This document shows positions 9,152 to 18,035 of a stretch of DNA of 64,000 nt, piece after piece. Origin of the DNA: Myxococcales bacterium (GTDB taxonomy: Bacteria; Myxococcota_A; Bradymonadia; UBA7976; UBA1532); the NCBI GenBank assembly GCA_020633435.1, contig JACKDP010000001.1, positions 124,001 to 188,000 on the forward strand. Direction: 5' to 3'. The translations under genes were made by a program, and so were the position numbers. The notes beneath the pieces are model-generated. The model saw only the letters and a program-made list of their open reading frames with translations, ran no database searches and was not told the DNA's origin. Position 1 is the first letter of the stretch; every line of letters starts with the position of its first letter.

Positions 9152-10716
9152 CGCGCGACCTCCGGCCGGGCCTTCAGCGTCGCCGCCATCAGGGCCGCGT
9201 CCCGCCCGGCGTCCACCGGCAGCCCCAGGAAGAACAGGCGGGCCAGCATCCACGCCGCCACGGCCGGCTCCCGGGCCGCCAGCCGGATGAGGTGGGCCAC
9301 CGTCGGGTGATCCACGTTGACCACCAGCGTCCGCTTCCGCGCCAGGAAGCCCGCGTCCAGCTTGCGGATTTCGGCCATGGGCACCGGCTCCGACACGTCC
9401 GCGGCGGTGATGGCGGCGTCGTCGGCCAGGCTCGGCAGGTGGGCCAGCACGACGCCCTGCAGCTTCGCCCCCAGCCCCTCGAAGAGGCGGCGCGCGGCCT
9501 CCTGGAGCGGCCGGAAGCGCTCCGCCTCCGCGGGCCCCTCGGGCAGGCGCGGCAGGACGAAGGCCCGGTGCAGCGCCGGCACCTCCCGGCCCACCACCTC
9601 CCGGGCCGGCCCCAGCGCCGCCGCCCCCACGAGCAGCACCCGATCCCCCGCCCGGTGGCGCCGGGCCGTCAGCGCGTCGGCCGCCGGGGCGTGGTAGACG
9701 CGGTCCGCGGCCTTGCGCAGGGCCTCCACGCTCAGGGCACCCCCCTCCGCCGGGAAGAGCGGCGCGCGCGCGAGCTCGGGGGGCAGCGTGCCCGCCCGCA
9801 GCCGGTCGCCCACCGCCCGCCACGTCGCGGCGTCCTGCGCCTGGCTGGCCTGGGCCCAGAGCGCCTGGTGCAGCGGCACCCCGGCGAGGCGCCGCACGAT
9901 GGTCATCGCCCGCTCGTACTGAGCGTCGTGCAGCACGTTGTCGCGGGTCAGCGTGTGCTCCAGGTAGCGGCTGCTCACCTTGAAGGCCAGCCCGGGCAGC
10001 CCCTGCTCGGCCCCCTCGTGCAGCGTCAGCCCCTTGTTGTAGAAGCCGGCGAACGTCCGGCCATCGGTGGGCACCCCCACCAGGACCTCCGTCCCCTCCT
10101 CCACGTGCCGCACCTGGCACACCGCGTCCAGCGCCAGGGGCCCCGACACCAGGTCGCCGTCCAGCCAGATCTCGCCGTCGACGTGCTTGCACCAGTAGCG
10201 CAGCACCTCCCCCGCCCGCGCCTGCAGGGCCTCGTGCTCCGCCGCCGACACGGCCTTGAGGATGCGCACCCGCGTCCCCGCCACCGGCTCGTCGAGGGCG
10301 ATGCGCGTGAAGCTGCGATCCGCCTTGAAGACGATGCGCCAGCGCTCCCCGCCTCGCCCGGTGTCCACCACCACGGCGTCGGGGGCCAGGGCGAAGACGG
10401 ACACGAAGCCGATGCCGAAGCGCCCGATCTTGGTGAAGTCGCCGTCCTTGGACGAGCTGAAGAGGCGGGTCAGGCGCGTGTCGATGATCGCCCGATCCAT
10501 CCCCTCGCCGTAGTCCTGGATCTCGATGGTCATCACGCCGTCGGCGTGGTCGAACGCCACGTCGATCTGCCGGCTGCCCGCGTCCAGGCTGTTCTGGACG
10601 AGCTCGCGCAGGCAGGCGAGAGGATCACTGAACTGCTGGACGAGGGTGTCGAGGGCGTCGTCCACGCCGACGGGCTGGGTCACGGGCTGCTCCAGGCTGG
10701 TCGCGGCACGATACAC
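9148..10716 (-). CDS. Hsp90-like GHKL ATPase
   Basis: A 522-residue ATPase of the GHKL (gyrase, Hsp90, histidine kinase, MutL) superfamily. The ATP site is complete: N-box RELVQNSLDAG (residues 37-47, with catalytic-type E38 and N42), G1 box DYGEGMD (68-74) and G2 glycine loop IGRFGIGF (97-104). Past about residue 270 the sequence no longer resembles HtpG; it lacks the standard Hsp90 middle and dimerisation domains and is shorter than HtpG (about 620 residues). It begins with GTG after a GGGGCG stretch, and its stop overlaps the start of the 1,820-residue partner. Stand-alone Hsp90-like ATPases with large partners occur in several bacterial conflict systems; here a chaperone-like or defence role is inference only. 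Confidence 0.85.
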   Translation of the reverse strand: MYRAATSLEQPVTQPVGVDDALDTLVQQFSDPLACLRELVQNSLDAGSRQIDVAFDHADGVMTIEIQDYGEGMDRAIIDTRLTRLFSSSKDGDFTKIGRFGIGFVSVFALAPDAVVVDTGRGGERWRIVFKADRSFTRIALDEPVAGTRVRILKAVSAAEHEALQARAGEVLRYWCKHVDGEIWLDGDLVSGPLALDAVCQVRHVEEGTEVLVGVPTDGRTFAGFYNKGLTLHEGAEQGLPGLAFKVSSRYLEHTLTRDNVLHDAQYERAMTIVRRLAGVPLHQALWAQASQAQDAATWRAVGDRLRAGTLPPELARAPLFPAEGGALSVEALRKAADRVYHAPAADALTARRHRAGDRVLLVGAAALGPAREVVGREVPALHRAFVLPRLPEGPAEAERFRPLQEAARRLFEGLGAKLQGVVLAHLPSLADDAAITAADVSEPVPMAEIRKLDAGFLARKRTLVVNVDHPTVAHLIRLAAREPAVAAWMLARLFFLGLPVDAGRDAALMAATLKARPEVAR

Positions 10717-10788
10717 CGCCCCGGCCCGGGCCGGCAGACACCGGGGCCGCCATGTGCTCGATCTTGCTGATGATCCTCGACGGAGGCC

Positions 10789-11820
10789 TCAGGCCTCGAC
10801 GTCCAGGAGCGCCTCAAGGGTGGGCGCGACGAAGAAGGCGGCCCGCCAGGCCGCGAGCTGGTCAACCGTCGCCGCCTCGACCCGCGCCGCCGCGGCGGGC
10901 GTCAACGCACCGAACCGTGCCTCCATGAGATCCCGCAGCATGGCCCGCTGGCCGCGGACCAGCCCGATCTCGATGCCCTGCTCGATGCCCTGCTCGATGC
11001 CCTGCTCGATGCCCTGCTCCATGAGCTGTTCAGCGATCGTCACGACGACCTCCCTTCCCTCGGCACCCATGACCCGCTCGAGGATCTGCTGGAGCTTCTC
11101 CGGCCCACCCGCCGACGCGGCGACCTGGAGAGTATAGCGAATCAAGGCCTCGACGGCGGCCATTCCATCTGGCGACGCCCACACCGCACGGAGCGCGTCG
11201 GTCCAGCCGGCCAGCCGATCGATGAAGTCGGGGGCCGTCCGGGCATCGCGCAGCGCGACCAGGACGAGGCGGGTGACCGCGGTCAGGGACCGAGGCCGCA
11301 GGTCGGCGTCCGTCAGGCCGGACAGGTCGTCAACGACGCAGCGGAAGTGCGGGACGAAGGGGCCCACCTCGGCCGCGAGGTCCGGTGGCAGGTCGACGAG
11401 GTCCTCGAAGGCCACCGGGACGCTCCAGGACTCCGCGCCATGATAGAGGACGGCGGGGATGAGGAGCGGCAGCCGCCGGGCGCCCGGGTGCGCCGCCAGC
11501 CAACGGTCCCAGATGCGCAGCATGTAGCGCAGGAGCCGAAACGGCATCAGCGGATCCGGCGTGCTCTGGTGCTCGAACAGCAGGTAGACGAGGGCGTCGC
11601 CGCCCGCCCGGCAGGGCACCTGGTACAGGAGATCGGCGTGCCGCTGGCTCAGCTCTTCGTCGACGAACGTGCCGGACTCGACCCGCAGCGCCCCGAAGTC
11701 CAGCCGCTCCACGAGGGCCGGGGGCAGGATGCTGCGCAGCTCGCCCGCTGCGTTGAGGGGGTCGCCGAACGTCCGCTTGAAGAGCGCATCGTGGGGGGTG
11801 GGCGTCATGGGGACGACCAT
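10789..11820 (-). CDS. Rpn-family recombination-promoting nuclease/putative transposase
   Basis: A member of the Rpn/YhgA family: PD-(D/E)XK-fold nucleases found in many copies in bacteria and linked to recA-independent recombination. The family start TPHDALFKRTF is followed by the nuclease core, seen as FVDEELSQRHADLLYQV and YLLFEHQS (acidic residue and ExQ motif), then LLIPAVLYHG. Near the C-terminus is a glutamine-rich run of GIEQ units encoded by a 12-bp tandem repeat, typical of the family. I chose the ATG with GCAGG upstream; a second in-frame ATG four codons later (11808) also fits. Base use is less GC-biased than in the neighbours, suggesting a transferred gene. Confidence 0.88.
   Translation of the reverse strand: MVVPMTPTPHDALFKRTFGDPLNAAGELRSILPPALVERLDFGALRVESGTFVDEELSQRHADLLYQVPCRAGGDALVYLLFEHQSTPDPLMPFRLLRYMLRIWDRWLAAHPGARRLPLLIPAVLYHGAESWSVPVAFEDLVDLPPDLAAEVGPFVPHFRCVVDDLSGLTDADLRPRSLTAVTRLVLVALRDARTAPDFIDRLAGWTDALRAVWASPDGMAAVEALIRYTLQVAASAGGPEKLQQILERVMGAEGREVVVTIAEQLMEQGIEQGIEQGIEQGIEIGLVRGQRAMLRDLMEARFGALTPAAAARVEAATVDQLAAWRAAFFVAPTLEALLDVEA
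10969..11028 (-). repeat. 12-bp tandem repeat inside rpn-like gene
   Basis: Four perfect copies of CTCGATGCCCTG (plus-strand sense) followed by one diverged copy. The unit length is a multiple of three and encodes repeated Gln-Gly-Ile-Glu on the minus strand, so gain or loss of units changes protein length without breaking the frame. Confidence 0.95.
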
Positions 11821-11866
11821 CGCAGAGCCTGCGACTGCTGTCATTTTCGCACGCGGCCTGCCCCCG

Positions 11867-13774
11867 TCAGGGCACCGCGCGCGACCCCTTCGGCGGCTGG
11901 CGCACGCGACCCCGGATGCGACCCTCCAGCACCTCGACGGGCACGGGGGGCTCCAGCAGGAAGCCATGGCCGCGGCTCTCGATCTTCACCGAGACCGTCT
12001 CGCCCTTGTAGTAGACCGCGCGGCCGTAGCGCACCGGCAGGTTGCCCTCGCGCACGACGGTGCGGTGCTTGAGCAGGTAGTCGCCCAGCCGGACGGCCAG
12101 GTGGTTGAACAGCCGGTGGCAGCCATGGCTCGCGCCGCGGATGATCGTCCGGTAGCTCACCGAGCCGTGGCTGCGGATGCCATTGTCGAAGTAGACCACC
12201 GTGCCGTCCCGGCGGGTGACGGGCTTGTGGTGGATGAGCATGACGAGCCCATACGCCGAGGCGTAGCTCGGGCCCAGCAGCTCCGTCTTGGCCCGGTAGC
12301 CGCCCCGGCCGTCGGGCTGCACGATGTCGTCGTCGGGGGTGGAGGGCGGCGGCAGCCAGGAGGGCGTGGCCACCAGGCTGCGCCAGACCCGCGGGCCGAC
12401 GTCGGAGTTCTTGTACTTGTAGACGATGGAGCCGTCCTCCTCGCGCTCCTCCTTCCACGAGCCGATGGTCGTCGGCCAGTGGAAGAGGGCCAGCTCCTTG
12501 CCCTGGTAGCGCGTGAAGAGCGTGAGGGTGGGCCGCCGCGAGACGGGCTGGCTGCGCCGCTTGCCCGACGGGCCCACCGGGTAGTCGTACCAGACGTCCC
12601 CGCGATCGACCTCGGCGCGCAGCTCCATGTGCGGGCTCTGCCAGGGCGGGGGCGGCGGCAGCTTGATGGCCACGACCAGGCCCGCCAGGTCGCCCAGCCG
12701 CGTCATCGCCTCGGCGGCGGCCTCCGGCGACGTCCACCCCAGGGCATCGGCCGCGGCCTCGGTGGCCGGGGACAGGAAGTCCTCCACCCCGTCCTTCAGC
12801 GGCACGTCGGCGAGGGGGTGGCGGTACTCCGCCGAGTCGAGGTCGCGCCCGAGCACCTGCCGCGGCGCGCCCAGCGCCGTGCCATCCTCGATGATGCCCC
12901 CGGCCTCCCCGACGCGCTCGCGCAGCGCCCGCAGCAGCGCCCGGAAGTCGAGCTCGCGGCTGTCCATCACCACGTAGTCGCGGGTCTCGAGGTCGAGGTG
13001 GGAGCGCCCGCCCAGCATCTGCTTGCGCTGGTACTTCTCCAGGGCGAGCTGGGTGTCCCACCCGAAAAACCCATCGGGATCGGGACGTTGCGTGAGCCGG
13101 TCGCAGCGCAGATGGGCCTGCATGGCCTCGATGGCCGCCACCCGGGCCCGCGACTTCTGCCAGCGCGCCACGGCCGCCGCCCACTTCTTCTCCTCGCCCA
13201 GCGCCTCGAACTCGGCCACCCCCGGCTTCGGGCCCTCGGGGTTGCGCTTCATCAGCTCCCGGGTGAACCGCGCCTCCGCGGCGTCCACCGCCTTGATGCG
13301 CGCCTTCTGGCTCTTGGGATCCTCGTACGGCGACAGCCGCCGCGTCAGGGCCAGCAGGGGCTTGTTCTTGATCTTCGCCCGGCAGGCGTGGCGCTCCTCG
13401 TCCGTGAGGCGGGCCCGCAGCACCGAGAAGTTGGGGAAGATGCCATACGGCTCCAGGAACTCGTCGACGCGGGCGCGGCCCTCGACGTCGTCGTCCGTCA
13501 CCAGGCCCGCCGCCAGCTTGAGGTAGATGTCGCGGTAGGGCTGGGCGCCGGCCTCGCCCAGGCTCGGATCCTCGGTGAGCAGCGTCGGCGTCCAGCCATC
13601 GGAGAGATCCAGGCGCGTCAGGCCCTCGCTGCCGACGTCGTCGGGGCAGACCCAGCGCACGGCGCAGCCGCCCTCCATCACCGGCAGCGCGTCGACGCAC
13701 GCCGGCGGCCCGGCCTGCCCGACGGGGCAGACGGGGGCGGCGAGGAACACGAGGAGTGAGAGCGCGCCTGCCAT
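11867..13774 (-). CDS. Exported L,D-transpeptidase (YkuD fold)
   Basis: Peptidoglycan L,D-transpeptidase or murein-related enzyme acting in the periplasm. The 635-residue product starts with a signal peptide (MAGALSLLVFLAAPVCP). A peptidoglycan-binding-like segment is suggested around residue 230 by PDPDGFFGWDTQLALEKYQ. The catalytic motif is near residue 548: an upstream His (RSHGS) followed about 15 residues later by ASHGCHRL, which carries the nucleophile Cys and the supporting Arg. The C-terminal 90 residues are an additional unassigned domain. Length is well above that of simple YkuD enzymes. It is transcribed divergently from the GH31 lipoprotein across a 127-bp gap that must hold both promoters. 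Whether it makes 3-3 crosslinks or anchors proteins cannot be told. Confidence 0.85.
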   Translation of the reverse strand: MAGALSLLVFLAAPVCPVGQAGPPACVDALPVMEGGCAVRWVCPDDVGSEGLTRLDLSDGWTPTLLTEDPSLGEAGAQPYRDIYLKLAAGLVTDDDVEGRARVDEFLEPYGIFPNFSVLRARLTDEERHACRAKIKNKPLLALTRRLSPYEDPKSQKARIKAVDAAEARFTRELMKRNPEGPKPGVAEFEALGEEKKWAAAVARWQKSRARVAAIEAMQAHLRCDRLTQRPDPDGFFGWDTQLALEKYQRKQMLGGRSHLDLETRDYVVMDSRELDFRALLRALRERVGEAGGIIEDGTALGAPRQVLGRDLDSAEYRHPLADVPLKDGVEDFLSPATEAAADALGWTSPEAAAEAMTRLGDLAGLVVAIKLPPPPPWQSPHMELRAEVDRGDVWYDYPVGPSGKRRSQPVSRRPTLTLFTRYQGKELALFHWPTTIGSWKEEREEDGSIVYKYKNSDVGPRVWRSLVATPSWLPPPSTPDDDIVQPDGRGGYRAKTELLGPSYASAYGLVMLIHHKPVTRRDGTVVYFDNGIRSHGSVSYRTIIRGASHGCHRLFNHLAVRLGDYLLKHRTVVREGNLPVRYGRAVYYKGETVSVKIESRGHGFLLEPPVPVEVLEGRIRGRVRQPPKGSRAVP

Positions 13775-13901
13775 CGAGTCAGGTGCTACCACGCGGAAAC
13801 CAGTCCCGCAACCTTTCGAGATCATGGCAGAAACGGAGGCGCGACCGCCGCGGTTGACCCCGGCGCGGGCGACCGGGAGCATGGCGCCCGACGGAGGTTC
13901 C

Positions 13902-16529
13902 ATGACGACCCAGCGCTTGTTGCCGCTCCTGCTCATCCTGGCTGCCTGTGACGATGGCGGGGGCGGGGCCACCCCCGGCGCCGACGCCGCGCGCGACGCC
14001 GCCCCGGGCGACGCTGCCCAGGACGCGGCGCCCGCCGACGCCGCGCCCGCCGACGCCGCGCCCACCGACGCCGACCTGCCCGACGCCGCGCCGCCCGCCC
14101 CGGAGGTGTTCGTGGTGAGCGGCTGGCGCGTCGAGGTCGCCGGCGCCGCCTGGTCGGTGACGCCCCCCGGCGGCGACGCCCCCGTCCTCGCCGCCGCCGC
14201 GGACGACGCCCTCGCCCTGACCCGCGGCGACGCCCGCGTGCAGGCGGCCTTCGGCGGATTCCGCATTGATCTCGTGGACCTGGAAGACCTGACCCCCGTC
14301 GGCCCCCCCAGCGTCTCCGCCGATCCGCTGGGCGTGAGCCTGCGCTTCGACCTGACCGAAGGCGCCGCCACGCTGCGCTTCGCCGACTACGCCGACGGCG
14401 CCCTGTGGATCGGCCTCGAGGCCGAGGGCCTGCCCCCCGAGGTGGGCGGCCGGCTGAGCTTCGCCTGCGGCCCCGACGACGGCTTCTTCGGCCTGGGCAC
14501 CCAGGTCACCGGCCTGGATCTGCGCGGCCGCCGCTACCCGCTCTGGACGCAGGAGCAGGGCATCACCAAGCCCGAGAGCGGCCAGCCCTTCCCCGTCGCC
14601 AACATCCCCGAGGCGGCCTACGCGCCCATGGGCATCTGGCACGGCTCGGCCGGCTTCTCGGCCATCATCGGCCACGAGGGCTTCTCGGCCCTCGACCTCT
14701 GCGGCGCCCGGCCCGACCGCTGGACGCTGGAGAGCCACCGCGCCCTGCCGTCCTTCGTGCTCGTCCCCGGCGCCACCCCCAAAGACCGCCTCAGCGCCGT
14801 CACCGCCCTCGTCGGCCGCCCCACCGTGCCCCCGCCCTGGGCCTTCGCCCCCTGGAACGACGCCGTCGGCGGCCCCGCCCGCCTGCGCGCCGTGGCCGAG
14901 GCCCTGCGCGCGGCCGACGTCCCCTCCTCCGCCATCTGGTCCGAGGACTGGATCGGCGGCGTCCAGAGCGACGCGGGCTACCGCCTGTCCTACGCCTGGG
15001 AGTGGGACCCGGCCACCTACCCCGACCTGCCCGACGACGTGGCCTGGCTGCACGCCCGCGGCTTCGCCTTCCTGGCCTACTTCAACCCGTTCGTGCCGAT
15101 GCCCACGCGCATGTGGCAGGAGGGCGTCGACGGCGGCTGGCTGGTCAAGGACGCCGCCGGCGCGGTGATTTCGTTTCTGGATCCAGCCTTTAGAGACGCC
15201 GGCCTCGTCGACCTGACCGACCCCGCCGCCCGGGACTGGTTCGCCGGCTACGCCCGCACCGCCGCCGCCGACCTGGGCATCGACGGCTGGATGGCCGACT
15301 TCGCCGAGTGGCTGCCCATCGAGGCCCGCATGGCCGACGGCCGCGACGGCTGGGCCGCCCACAACCCCTACCCCCTCGCCTGGCAGGCCCTCAACCGCGA
15401 GGTCATGGAGGCCGTGCACGCCGGCGACCCCCGCGGGGCCGACGACTGGATCTTCTTCGCCCGCTCGGGCTTCGCCTCCATCCACGGCGCCACCAGCGGC
15501 CTGGCCCCCGCCCTCTGGGCCGGCGACCAGAACACCGACTGGGATCGCGACGACGGCCTGCCCACCGTCATCCCCATCGGCGCCCACGTCGGCCTCGCCG
15601 GCGTCGCCCACTTCGGCAGCGACATCGCCGGCTACACCTCGGTGCTCAACCCGAACACCGACAAGGAGCTCTTCCTGCGCTGGGCCAGCCTGGGCGCCCT
15701 CACCCCGCTGATGCGCACCCACCACGGCAGCGATGAGTGCGGCAACTGGACGTTCGACCGCGACGCCGAGAGCCTGGCCCACTTCCGCCGCTGGGCCCGC
15801 GTGCACACGCTGCTCTACCCCGTCCTGCGCGGCCTCGCCGAAGAGGCCGCCGCCACGGGCATCCCCCCCATCCGCCACCCCTGGCTCGTCTACCCCGACC
15901 GCCCCGACCTCTGGCGCGACCAGGGCGACTTCTCGTTCCTGGGCGACGCCCTCCTGGTCGCCCCCGTCGTCGAGGCCGGCGCCACCGGCCGCCCCGTCCG
16001 CCTGCCCGCCCCCGGCTGGTGGCCCCTCTTCGGCGCCGCCCCCCTGGCCGACGCCGAGATCCAGGCCGACGCCCCCGCCACCGAGCTGCCCGTCTTCGTG
16101 GCCCCCGGCACCCTGCTCCCCCTGCTCGGCGACGTCGTCGACAGCTTCTATGGCAGCGAAGACCCTGAAATCACGGACCTTTCTACCGTCACCGGCTGGC
16201 ACCGCCTGGCCCTCTACCCCGCCGCCGACGGCGCCGTGGCCGGCCGCCTGGGCGGCGAAGCCCTCGCCGGCACCGGCTTCACCGCTCGCCCCGACTGGAC
16301 CCAGGCGCGCCTCGACGACGCCGCCCTGCCCGCCTGCGGCGACCCCCCGTGCGCCACCCCCGCCGGCGTGCGCGTGGTCGGCCCGGGCGTGCTCACCATC
16401 GGCGCCGCCCGCCTCCCGCTCCCCGCCGGCCGCTTCGACGTGGCGTGGGCCGGCGAGGCCTTCGGCGCCGACGCCGCCCCGACCCCGCTGACCGACCTGC
16501 ACCCGGACATCCCGCCGCCGTGTGAGTAG
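13902..16529 (+). CDS. Lipoprotein GH31 alpha-glycosidase
   Basis: Glycoside hydrolase of family 31, exported as a lipoprotein. The signal peptide ends in lipobox LAAC, followed by an Asp-Ala-Ala-Pro-rich linker (about residues 25-65) that spaces the enzyme from the membrane. The N-terminal beta domain is followed by the catalytic barrel with nucleophile D466 (GWMADFAEW) and acid/base D574 (GSDIAGYTS). Motifs such as WAGDQNTDWDRDDGL resemble the sulfoquinovosidase YihQ. However, the substrate-binding segment reads SEDWIGG, with Glu where the sulfoquinovosidase Gln is expected, so that specificity is doubtful. Alpha-glucosidase or a related exo-acting activity is a safer call. The 875-residue length fits GH31. 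The start is the ATG after GGAGGTTCC. Confidence 0.85.
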   Translation: MTTQRLLPLLLILAACDDGGGGATPGADAARDAAPGDAAQDAAPADAAPADAAPTDADLPDAAPPAPEVFVVSGWRVEVAGAAWSVTPPGGDAPVLAAAADDALALTRGDARVQAAFGGFRIDLVDLEDLTPVGPPSVSADPLGVSLRFDLTEGAATLRFADYADGALWIGLEAEGLPPEVGGRLSFACGPDDGFFGLGTQVTGLDLRGRRYPLWTQEQGITKPESGQPFPVANIPEAAYAPMGIWHGSAGFSAIIGHEGFSALDLCGARPDRWTLESHRALPSFVLVPGATPKDRLSAVTALVGRPTVPPPWAFAPWNDAVGGPARLRAVAEALRAADVPSSAIWSEDWIGGVQSDAGYRLSYAWEWDPATYPDLPDDVAWLHARGFAFLAYFNPFVPMPTRMWQEGVDGGWLVKDAAGAVISFLDPAFRDAGLVDLTDPAARDWFAGYARTAAADLGIDGWMADFAEWLPIEARMADGRDGWAAHNPYPLAWQALNREVMEAVHAGDPRGADDWIFFARSGFASIHGATSGLAPALWAGDQNTDWDRDDGLPTVIPIGAHVGLAGVAHFGSDIAGYTSVLNPNTDKELFLRWASLGALTPLMRTHHGSDECGNWTFDRDAESLAHFRRWARVHTLLYPVLRGLAEEAAATGIPPIRHPWLVYPDRPDLWRDQGDFSFLGDALLVAPVVEAGATGRPVRLPAPGWWPLFGAAPLADAEIQADAPATELPVFVAPGTLLPLLGDVVDSFYGSEDPEITDLSTVTGWHRLALYPAADGAVAGRLGGEALAGTGFTARPDWTQARLDDAALPACGDPPCATPAGVRVVGPGVLTIGAARLPLPAGRFDVAWAGEAFGADAAPTPLTDLHPDIPPPCE

Positions 16530-16539
16530 AGGGCTCCGT

Positions 16540-16845
16540 GGGGGCTTCCTTGTCTGCTGGCGCCGAGCGGGAACAGGACGACGTTCCCATGGACCCGGTC
16601 CTCGTGGGCCTCCCCGAGCTCCTCGATCTCGACCCGGTTGCTGGACCGGCCAGGACTGCGATGAGGGAGAGGACGATGCTGTCCTCAAGGGCGTGCAGAC
16701 AGGCGCGCTCGACCCTGGGGCCGGCTACACGGTCGTGCCAGCCGTTGACGTCGGAAAGCTCACGGTTCTCCGAGCTCGCGGGGGCCTCCACACACCTGGT
16801 GTCGATCATGGGTCTGGCCGAAAGCCCGGAAGCCGACGATGCCAT
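16540..16845 (-). pseudogene. Remnant of an ISAs1-like transposase N-terminus
   Basis: On the minus strand a short open stretch reads GPRVERACLHALEDSIVLSLIAVLAGP, and in another frame VEIEELGEAHEDR. Together these match the order DPRxxRxxxHxLxDIxxIALCAVxxG...W.xIExFGxA seen at the N-terminus of ISAs1/H-repeat transposases, with a frameshift between them. No catalytic DDE region follows, and I saw no terminal inverted repeats. It is therefore a decayed fragment, not an active element. The identification is by eye from memory of the family and is moderate at best. The rest of 16530-17139 contains no intact gene apart from the orphan fragment listed next. Confidence 0.42.
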
Positions 16846-16944
16846 TGCCCCCGAACGCTGCTAGATGGTAGGTCGAGACCGTCGGGCGCGACGGGTGGCC
16901 CGGCCCATATCGGACGGCCCCCGGGGCCGGGCAGGAGGGCGTAG

Positions 16945-17139
16945 CGTGAAGGTCAGCGGTGGGTCCATCGTGCCCCCGAGACGGGCACCTACCGCAACCT
17001 CGTCAGCCGCTTCCTCGACTACTTCTACGACAACCACAACGCCGGCTGGGCGAATCGCTGGTGGGTCTTCAACGGATACAACCTGGTGGGCACGCTGTTC
17101 GCCTCGTCAGCTCAGTGCAACCAGGGGCGGGATACAGCG
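16945..17139 (+). pseudogene. Orphan coding fragment upstream of lipoprotein
   Basis: An open stretch with protein-like composition but no good start reads GTYRNLVSRFLDYFYDNHN and then AGWANRWWVFNGYNLVGTLF. It begins after a TAG stop and runs without interruption, in the same frame, into the following lipoprotein gene. Aromatic-rich, low-alanine composition makes it unlike random out-of-frame translation of GC-rich DNA. It may be the 3' remnant of a gene cut by a past rearrangement, close to the transposase remnant. I do not recognise the family. Confidence 0.4.
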
Positions 17140-17859
17140 ATGAACACCCTGAAACTCCTCACACTGGCGCTCCTCCTTCCCGCCTGCGAGCAGGACCTGG
17201 ATGCAGCCAGCGACGCAGGTGCCGACGACGCAGGCTTGCCCCGGTGTGTACCCGACCCCGTGCAGAGCATGGGCGGCGGCTACGACTTCGTGCGCACCGA
17301 GGGTTTCGTCTCTGCCTGGTCGGACACACGCGAGTTTGATGGAGAGGCGATCTTCCGCGGCGTGGTGGACGGTGTGGCCGTCTGGGACAGCACGGAGGAT
17401 GTTCCAGCGCTGCGGATGTCCGCGCTGGTGTTGGAGGAGGGCCAGCAGTATCGGATTACCTACCGAGCGGCGCCGCTGGACCTGGAGAGCTCGGCGGACG
17501 CCTGGACGGCGACCGCCATCTCGCTTGATGACCAGCTCGTGCTATTCGCGGCATCTGGTCGCTTGCACATGTCCGGTGCGGCGCTTGCCCTGCTTGGCGT
17601 CACAGCCACCTGGAGCCCCCGCTGCACCGCGCGCATCCCGCAAGCGTGCTACGTTCCAAGCACGCACTTCGACCTGGACGTGAAGACTACTCGCGGGGAA
17701 GTGGGACGATTCCCCTTGGGCGCAGTGACCCGGTGGGAGAGCGAGCTGGGCCACTTCGAAGTGTTCCTGGAGGAGGCAGTCGATGGGGGCGACAACGACC
17801 AGGGCTGCTCACACACATCACCGACCAGCTTCTGGCTGACCATGCGGGCGGTGCCCTGA
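17140..17859 (+). CDS. Putative lipoprotein of unknown function
   Basis: A 239-residue predicted lipoprotein. The signal peptide MNTLKLLTLALLLPAC ends in a lipobox, followed by a short Asp/Ala linker (ASDAGADDAG). The mature part looks beta-rich and holds several cysteines (for example SPRCTARIPQACYVP and DQGCSHTSP) that could form disulfides. The ATG was chosen for the lipobox and an upstream AGGGGCGG; an in-frame GTG further upstream would remove the signal. Codon use is visibly less GC3-biased than in the flanking operons. No family recognised. Confidence 0.65.
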   Translation: MNTLKLLTLALLLPACEQDLDAASDAGADDAGLPRCVPDPVQSMGGGYDFVRTEGFVSAWSDTREFDGEAIFRGVVDGVAVWDSTEDVPALRMSALVLEEGQQYRITYRAAPLDLESSADAWTATAISLDDQLVLFAASGRLHMSGAALALLGVTATWSPRCTARIPQACYVPSTHFDLDVKTTRGEVGRFPLGAVTRWESELGHFEVFLEEAVDGGDNDQGCSHTSPTSFWLTMRAVP

Positions 17860-18035
17860 GCAGAGAGTGTACCGGTACGGTCGAAAGTGACACTCGTGAG
17901 CGAGTCTGCATGACGATGACTGGCTGCCCGGACATCCGTCCACGGACTGATCCATCGCCCTCATGGACGAGGGGCCGAGGCCAGGTGTGATCGAGGTCCT
18001 CGCCCTGTGGATCGTGCTGGTCAATCCGAGCCCCA

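Noticed and set aside
3605..9310. A 1,901-codon open frame on the plus strand
   Set aside because: It is the antisense of the giant modular gene, rich in Arg, Gln, His and Gly as expected from GC-rich antisense frames; it has no recognisable motif, and the minus frame has clear domains.
13779..16688. A 969-codon open frame on the minus strand opposite the GH31 gene
   Set aside because: Gly/Val/Ala-rich antisense of a gene with both GH31 catalytic residues in place.
17880..17910. Short hairpin after the 17-kb lipoprotein as a terminator
   Set aside because: The stem is only five base pairs and no U-run follows.
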